Shown here: piece by piece, positions 7,588-13,515 of the stretch
Layout: the number at the start of each line of letters is the position of its first letter
How positions within the stretch are numbered: position 1 is the stretch's first letter
NCBI GenBank assembly: GCA_013054445.1
Contig: JAAMPI010001514.1
Coordinates: 1 to 13,515, forward strand
DNA: 13,515 nt
Reading direction: 5' to 3'
From: Cudoniella acicularis
Lineage: Eukaryota > Ascomycota > Leotiomycetes > Helotiales > Helotiaceae
The notes under the pieces: generated by a model
What the model was told of the DNA's origin: nothing
Seen by the model: only the letters and a program-made list of their open reading frames with translations
The model's database searches: none
Program-made: the position numbers and the translations under genes

Positions 7588-8102
7588 TCCAATATAAGTT
7601 AAAGAATCTGCAAAAAGACGATAGGACCAAAGGGATATAAACTTAAACTTCCTAAACAATACAAGCTTTATTCTTCTAGACTATAAAGGCAACTGCTCTT
7701 CAAAAGAACCTAAATTCAACACCCAAAACATCGTAACAAATCCAATAAAACCAACAGTGTACAACCTATTGCCTAACTAGAGAGTGGAGGAGGTCTAAAG
7801 TGGAACAACTGATTACTGAAAGATGCAACTGACTACTAGTATTTCCCTTGCTAGAAATGAGGATATCTTAGCTTTCATTCTTGCCTGACTTATTTCCACT
7901 CAATTTATAATATTCAAGCACTTGCTTCGTTCTCTGCCGATGAGAAAGACAAATAGTAAATGCAACATAAATTTAGAAAAGAAAAAAAAGATTCAGCACA
8001 CCTATAATTTTTCAACATATTTAGAAAAGGAGAGCCCTTCTTCAACCGGCCCCCATATCCACCCCTCAGTATAGCGCATAATTTCCCAGTTCTTTTCATT
8101 TC
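7588..8102. other. Gene-free spacer, 3' flank of the microprotein gene
   Basis: AT-rich, no credible frame. The stretch next to 8103 should be the 3' UTR of the minus-strand microprotein gene. Confidence 0.4.
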
Positions 8103-8566
8103 TTAAACATTCTCTCTTGGTAGAAAGGCTTCTTCTGGCTCCTCCACCTGAAGACTTTCGACCTCCTGTATCCACTTGCAGAATCCATCCGGCACTTCCA
8201 ATTTGAACGATGCACCTCTACGTGGAGCGGAAAGGGTGAGAGATAGCGAGGGTCGCTGGGGCACATCTCGATGTATAGCCTGAGCATCTACAGTTTAGGT
8301 GAGTTAATCAGTGAAAGAAGGTTTGAAATCAAAAATTACTAACCTTTAAAAATCCTTTCTTGGCGATAAACAAGCCAAAGGCCAAAAAGGCTGAGCATTG
8401 TTGCTGATGAACCAAAGGCTATCGCGATCCAGGCAGCGGTGGAGTTATTGTCTGTGTGTCTCGTTAGCAAAATTTGTATTTTATTCTGTGATGAAAAGGG
8501 ATTGCTAGAAAAAAATAAGGAACAGAATTTTGAGTCGCGACTCGTAAATGTACAGTACATACCCAT
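8103..8566 (-). CDS. 98-aa single-pass membrane microprotein
   Basis: Three coding exons on the minus strand: 8563-8566 (ATGG only), 8344-8451 and 8103-8287; introns 8452-8562 (GTATGT donor, GCTAAC branch, ACAG acceptor, 111 nt) and 8288-8343 (GTTAGT donor, TAG acceptor, 56 nt). Splicing gives exactly 297 nt, 98 residues plus TAA. The protein begins MDNNSTAAWIAIAFG, has one transmembrane helix at about residues 8-30 (ending FGLWLVYRQER), and continues with a soluble tail containing SLSLTLSAPRRGASFKLEVP and an acidic end (VEEPEEAFLPRENV). Sequons NNS/NST precede the helix, so the short N-terminus may face the lumen or outside and the tail the cytosol. There is no upstream in-frame ATG, and the start sits at the splice donor. 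I believe similar small proteins occur in related fungi, but no function is known to me. It is divergent from the homeodomain gene. Confidence 0.72.
8532..8543. repeat. Perfect 12-bp palindrome in intron 1
   Basis: GAGTCGCGACTC is fully self-complementary and lies within the first intron of the microprotein gene, about 20 nt from the donor. It could be a dimeric protein-binding site or chance. Confidence 0.3.
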
Positions 8567-9303
8567 GTTTGTGGAAGCTGCATTGCACAAAACTATCTTC
8601 CATGGACCCGGAAAAGACTGGGAATGGAGAGATAAGAAACATTTTTTTTTTTATATCAGAACGAAATATAACCTCATTGATGCAACGGAAGGGCCAAAAA
8701 GGCTGTGGGAACAGGTCATAATAGTCCAGTGATGTTGTTTATCAAGTATGGTGAATTTGTGATGTGGTATCGATGCTACTAATGTCATGGTGCTACCTCT
8801 TCTAAGTAGTACTCTTAAACAAAAATCATGAAGTAACCGTGGCTGATGATAATCAATCATTTAGTGTTGATGCGTTGAGGCTGATGAATGTTGTATGGTG
8901 AGAGATGATGGTACTATACAAACTTATGGTACGTTGCATAAAGCTATTTGGGGTATATATGAGAACGACTACGAATATGTTAGATTGATTATATGTACAG
9001 CTGCATGCTGGGCCTTTCTCCAAGCGTGGGAGCGGAAGAAGGTTTCGCCGCTTGATTACCCGTTCCGAGTATGGTGAAAGTCATCAAGGCCGCTGATTCC
9101 GTACTCAACACCACCGAATCACTCCATGTCCATGTGGCAGGCTTGACCACAATGTATACGCATTATCCTGGCCGAAGCAAACAACCGTTAGAGGCGGATG
9201 CTCTTCGACATCAGAGTGCTCTCTCCAAGCTTCTTGTACTTTGTCCGTTCCTCGAGCCACTGCCAATAAGCTCAACTGGTTTCGAGGCAGGCTGACCGAC
9301 CCC
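8567..9303. promoter_or_regulatory. Shared divergent promoter region
   Basis: These 737 bp separate the start codons of the minus-strand microprotein and the plus-strand homeodomain/zinc-finger gene, so both promoters and 5' leaders must lie here. A ten-T tract at about 8642-8652 lies on the microprotein side. The frame at 8895-9077 has no protein character. No clear TATA box could be assigned. Confidence 0.5.
9071..9295 (+). other. Possible upstream ORF in the homeodomain gene leader
   Basis: A 74-codon ATG frame (MVKVIKAADSVLNTTESLHV...) ends in TGA at 9293-9295, only 8 nt before the main ATG at 9304. If the transcript starts upstream of 9071, this uORF would limit translation of the main frame. 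An intron-like stretch at 9236-9290 (GTACTT donor, CTCAAC, GGCAG acceptor, 55 nt) overlaps its end, but splicing there does not join it in frame to the main protein. The peptide has no recognisable domain. Confidence 0.3.
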
Positions 9304-11952
9304 ATGGAGGCTGAAAATTATCGAGCAAACGCTGTAGACCTCAGCACACCCGACCAAAACCATAGAGATGTCAACTCCAATTGGCCGGATGCCTTTGATA
9401 CAGAGTTTCCCGCCGATTTCGACAATCTTTTTCAAGATGACTTGAGCAATGTCAATGATCTGGGCTTCCCTACGCAGGTCGATGTTTTTATGAACACTCT
9501 GAACATAGAGCAACATTCCAGTTCGTCTAGTAGCTATCCCGCTGTTTACCTATTTTACTAATTCGGTTTCAAAGGGTCGGCTCCCAGCGTCCAATATAGA
9601 CCATCCTTCGATACGGTTAACGATCATGGATGCAACACCTCAACCGCAAACGCTATCGAAGCACAGAACCAACAGATATTCTGGAACAATGGGGAACTTC
9701 CCTTGGAGGCCCAGTCCGTACATGACCAGCGAGATTGGATCCCGAGCAATGCCAATATTGGAACCATCCAAAACAAAGGCGGATCTGCCGGCATCGAAAG
9801 TTCTCCTGGCCGTACGGTACAAGCCTGGTTTTCCACAAGGCAGGAGGATTATTTTGCAAATGCAACGCATGGGTCTGAAATGCGAGAAACTCAACTATTG
9901 CAAGAGGATGACCACAACGATTCGTGTTCCTTGATCATCAGCGGACTTCCTCTAGGAACCACGAAGGCCCATTTGGACTCCCTCCTCGCGTGGTCAAAAG
10001 ATTTTATTAAAGGTCGAATGCTGCCAAATATTCATCGGGCAGAAGGTCAATTTGAAGCCGCTGCTTTGTACTTCTCATCTCCGGAAGGGGCTAAGAAAGC
10101 AAAAGAACTTTTACACGGCATGCCAAATATTGAAAAGACCACGACTATGACTGTCACGCTGGGTCCAATCCCTCATTTGGCGTATTTATCTCCAGACAAG
10201 ATCAATGTTTCGTCGAGAGAAGTCACATCTGTCGAAACAGATCCATTCTTTCGAGATCAATCTATCCCAGGCACCTCCTTTTCGGCAGAACCTTGTCTAG
10301 CAGAGCCTCGTCCAGCAACGAAGCGTCATAAGTTCACGGCTGAGGACAAAGTTTATCTTGAAACCCAATTTCATCAGAATCCGAAACCCCCTGCAAATAT
10401 TTGCGTAGAGATTGCAACACATTTGGGAACTGAGAGGAAACAAATCCGTACCTGGTTCAATAATTACAGACAACGTCAACGAGAAGCCGATAGAATTCTG
10501 ACTGATTCGCTGAGCACTGCTGCCAAAACTTCACGATCGAACAAGTCTACGATTCCACCACCACCCTCAATGTCCCAAAAGAACCTTAAATTATGGGACA
10601 TGATCCAAGATCTACCACATTCTTCCGATGTCTCTCTGTCCACGTCCTCTGTCGCAAGCTGGCTATCAACTCAAGACACCCCATCAGAAGCAGACGCAAT
10701 GGATACCATAAGATCTGTTGCTGCGATGCGTGTAAATGGGCCTCGATGGCAACCCCTTGACCCAAGCCCAGTTTCATTTTTCAAGCAAATTATCGACGGT
10801 GCCAACAGCACCACATCTGTAGTTTCTCGTTGGATGAACTCGAAATCGGTGCATTCTGCTAGCTCAGCAGCATCATCTCATAGCCGGTCTTCTGCCTATT
10901 CCTCTCGAAGTCAATCTTCAAACGTGTCTCGACGCAACAGAAAGGCAAGCCATCGCCGAGCCCAGAAGCCTGCTATTGACACACAAATAACCACTCCTGG
11001 CGCTCTACGCTTGGTAGTCAATCTGACCTGTTATCGCTGTAATACACCAGCCAAGATTGAGTTCAGAGAAGGTCAGGTGGATCTGTTTGACTGCCCGAAA
11101 TGCACCGAGTCTTTGTCAGGAGAGCCTAACAATCTTGGCTTGTCAAGAGGTGACCGCTTTAAAATTAGGTGTTCTCACTGTGGTGCAAAGAGCGCCCACG
11201 CCTATCGGAAGGAAGGAAGAGACATCGACTTACCTCTAATACACTACTGCTTGAGATGTGGATATGAAGCCTGTTCCATGCTGTTCAGCTGTGGTTATCA
11301 ATGTACTTTTTGTCAGAAGCGTCACGGTAGCAAATTTGCATGGGAACGGCATGAGAAGGTTACACATGAGCCACAGGGAGAGTGGATATGCTGCAAAGAT
11401 CAACTTAGTCCATGGGAAGTCCTAGACACAACCATCGACTACCAAACACCAGAGATCGGGCAATGTACCTTTTGTTGGACATCAACAGCAGTTGCTCTAC
11501 CGGATCATTTTGCAAAGGTACATAAATTCCAGCAATGTATGGAACAACCTCGAACGTTCTTCCGGAAAGATCAGCTTTCTCAACATCTGAAAGTTTTCCA
11601 CAAGTGCGCAGTTATAGACCATCGGTTACTGTCAAAGTGGCATAGACCCCTGAACCGACACAAGACTTACCATTGCGGGATCTGTGGTGCAACGCTCTAC
11701 GGGTGGTCGACGAGAATGAGGCATATTGGCGAGCATTGGGATGATAGATATGACATGAAGTATTGGATGGATGGATGTGAAAAAGGCTCGCCAGAAATCG
11801 CCCCTGGATTTAAGGGCTCAAGAGCCCGGCCTTTGCCATCAGGGGAAAAGGTGCAGGCTCCCACCGAGCAAGCAAATCCTCTGGCCAAGCTGAATGGAGT
11901 TGCTGCTCGTGCTTCTCGGATTTGGAGTGGAATCAAGAATATCCTGGCCTGA
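9304..11952 (+). CDS. Homeodomain and C2H2 zinc-finger regulator with RRM-like segment
   Basis: Two exons: 9304-9520 and 9575-11952, 864 residues. The 54-nt intron has a GTTCGT donor, ACTAAT branch and CAAAG acceptor; a donor at 9530 (45-nt intron) would also keep frame and add three Ser. Domains: acidic N-terminus (about 1-70); RRM-like segment about 188-270 (LIISGLPLGTT as RNP2-like strand, AALYFSSPEGAKKAKELL as strand plus helix); homeodomain about 321-377 with recognition helix KQIRTWFNNYRQRQR (W366, F367, N369, R371); Ser/Arg-rich basic patch about 499-537, a likely nuclear signal; Cys/His-rich region about 556-805 with CxxC pairs at 558/561, 579/582, 605/608, 631/634 and C2H2 fingers at 649/652-665/670, 703/706-717/722 and 773/776-789/793. 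The WFNN core differs from the animal WFQN but keeps the invariant Trp, Phe, Asn and Arg. By family it is a nuclear DNA-binding transcription factor; target genes are unknown. The RRM-like call is the weakest part. Confidence 0.85.
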
Positions 11953-13515
11953 GCGGATCTGTATCTTGCAAACCACTTATATATCATATACACCTTCAAA
12001 GGATTATGTCTCCTACCTTGACAATGACCTTGCCCATGATGATTCACAGAGCACAGTGACTTATCGCCTTCAAGACCAAATAAGAATCCGGACGTCACTG
12101 CCACTACAAATTAAAGGTGGGCAAAGTCGTGAATACGGCGTAGGATATATCTCTATATACCGAGCTTTAACTCACGAAAGCAAACTACTTCAATCCCAAA
12201 ACCTAAACATTTGATCTCTGCTTGAGCATCACGTGAATCAATTTCACCCCCACATCCCCCACCTTCTCCTCAATAAGATGGACCCCATGCCCTAGAATCT
12301 CACATGGGAAGCACTCTCATAATTCCACAAATTAAAACAACAACAATCAACAAAATTGCAGGCTGCACTGACAACACACCTCATTCCACTCTAAGATTCT
12401 CCTTAATCATACGGTCCTCACCGCCGGTACAAATACTCCTCGTCCCATCCACTGAGAACGGTTTACCCCAGTCAGCACGCACCGGGCCGGACCCGCCATT
12501 CATTATTTCATGGCCTGGCAACATGAACCTGATGCCGGTCGCACGTGCAGGGCAAGTATCGATCGATCACACACCGCCAGGAACCAGCCAACCGCGTGGC
12601 CTGAATGGTTGATGAGAGGGAGGGGTGCTGCGATCGGATGCATTGTTTTGGGGTTCAGTTAGGCGTCCTTTTCAGCGCTTTCACAGGCCAAGTTTCAATA
12701 GATGCTGCGCAACGCCGATACTATTTATTTTCATGTGTAGCGTGTGAGGTCTCAGGCCGAATTAATTGGTGGAGGCTGTACCGAGGGATGCAACCTCGAG
12801 GTTAGGGATAGCAGGCCAAGCAGCCCCAGCAGCCCCTATCGAGGAGGGTTTCAGCTGGTTCTGCGCTGTCACGAGGGGATTGGTGAGGGCGGATTGCGAT
12901 GTCTTCACATGCTAGAGATCCGAGGACGGTGGATATTAAGGCCTGCCTGACCTGACGTAGGGCTTGGAGGTTGAAATAACCTTTTAACTTCAACTTCATC
13001 GACATCGACATCGACAACTTCATGTGAGAACGAACGACCGCTGCTGCACCACTACGATCCCTCCCGAACTGCTGGTCAATTCCTGCTGCATCTTCTACCG
13101 AAGCCCCCCACTAACAGCTCACTATTACTTTGCTGCTGCAGCGACATCGGACGAAAGCAGAGGCAAGCAGAGGCGACTCCCCGCTACTGCAACAGCTGCA
13201 TTTGCAGGCTGCACCTCAATTGTTAGCACGCCGGGCCACTGTTCCCTTCCGGTGCCTTCAGCGTGCATCGTGTGGCGGTCAACAGAAGCCCATCTGCAGC
13301 TGCATAGTCCTGTGTCCACCGCAGAAACATCAACAATCACGTCGTCGGCCGGGCCCTCAAACACTAGGCGGTGGGCAGCTTCAGACCTTCCCCTGAACTT
13401 TATTCTTCACGAATATTATTCAGAAAGAAACAGTGTGTTCTTCATCATCAAAACAATCAACACATATTCAAAGCACTTCGACATCGGAGTCAACCCCTCA
13501 CCAACAAGCTTAAAT
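11953..13515. other. Gene-free right flank, probable leader of a gene beyond the window
   Basis: No frame here has protein-like content. CACGTG E-box-type hexamers occur at 12230-12235 and 12542-12547. From about 13020 on the plus strand becomes C/A/T-rich with few G, ending in ACTTCGACATC and CACCAACAAGC stretches, as in fungal promoters and 5' leaders just before a start codon. I infer that a plus-strand gene begins to the right. Frames at 12802-13023 and 13125-13396 are low-complexity products of simple repeats. Confidence 0.4.
12991..13023. repeat. ATCGAC tandem repeat between CAACTTCAT copies
   Basis: Three exact copies of ATCGAC at 12998-13015, framed by CAACTTCAT at 12991-12999 and 13015-13023. 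It is a small microsatellite-like tract in non-coding DNA. Confidence 0.5.

Noticed and set aside
8895..9077. 60-codon plus-strand frame in the divergent promoter
   Set aside because: No domain, no splice links, and it lies where promoters must be.
11697..12104. 135-codon minus-strand frame at the end of the regulator gene
   Set aside because: More than half overlaps the coding end of the regulator in antisense; the rest has no protein features.
12802..13023. Minus-strand frame beginning with Met/Ser/Lys repeats
   Set aside because: The repeats come from the ATCGAC and CAACTTCAT tandem tract.
13125..13396. Opposed frames at the right edge
   Set aside because: Gln/Ala-rich translation arises from CAG/CTG-like simple sequence; the region looks like a promoter or leader.
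1..13515. CRISPR array, tRNA or rRNA genes
   Set aside because: I saw no regularly spaced repeats and no tRNA or rRNA signatures on either strand by reading.

Overview
The window looks like nuclear DNA of a filamentous ascomycete. The evidence is short introns of about 45-110 nt with fungal signals (GTGAGC, GTACGT, GTATGT or GTTAGT donors, CTAAC-like branch points, AAG/CAG/TAG acceptors), widely spaced genes without operons, a secreted glycoprotein gene, and a homeodomain/C2H2 zinc-finger protein of a fungal type. The overall style suggests Leotiomycetes, but that is inference; no taxonomic marker is present.

Layout. (1) Positions 1-520 carry no clear gene; one minus-strand open frame (277-498) reads like a protein fragment. 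(2) Positions 525-2805 on the minus strand hold a multi-exon locus for an unrecognised, conserved-looking protein. It starts with a convincing first exon and a canonical intron, ends in a charged, Arg/Ser-rich coiled-coil region, and is interrupted by several in-frame stops and a frame change. I read it as a decaying gene or pseudogene. (3) At 3692-3772 sits a tiny 63-bp inverted-repeat element flanked by a perfect 9-bp direct repeat. It looks like a miniature transposable element (MITE) that landed about 100 bp before (4) an intact, intronless gene (3870-5531) for a secreted PQQ-type beta-propeller quinoprotein related to polyvinyl-alcohol-dehydrogenase-like enzymes. (5) Positions about 6360-7365 are AT-rich, repeat-laden DNA with inverted and direct repeats differing mainly by transitions, which suggests old transposon debris, possibly altered by RIP. 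(6) A 98-residue single-pass membrane protein gene (8103-8566, minus) has three coding exons, the first contributing only 4 nt. (7) Divergently from it, across a 737-bp intergenic region, runs the largest gene (9304-11952, plus). It encodes an 864-residue predicted nuclear regulator with an RRM-like segment, a homeodomain and a Cys/His-rich zinc-binding C-terminal half. (8) Positions 11953-13515 have no recognisable gene; the last few hundred bases are CA/CT-rich and look like the promoter or 5' leader of a gene beyond the window.

These are independent eukaryotic genes rather than a cluster. The only regulatory linkage visible is the shared divergent promoter between the membrane microprotein and the homeodomain protein. 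I found no clear novel multi-gene system. The most interesting items are the MITE in the quinoprotein promoter, the RRM-like/homeodomain/zinc-finger architecture, the near-coding-free first exon of the microprotein gene, and the decaying locus.
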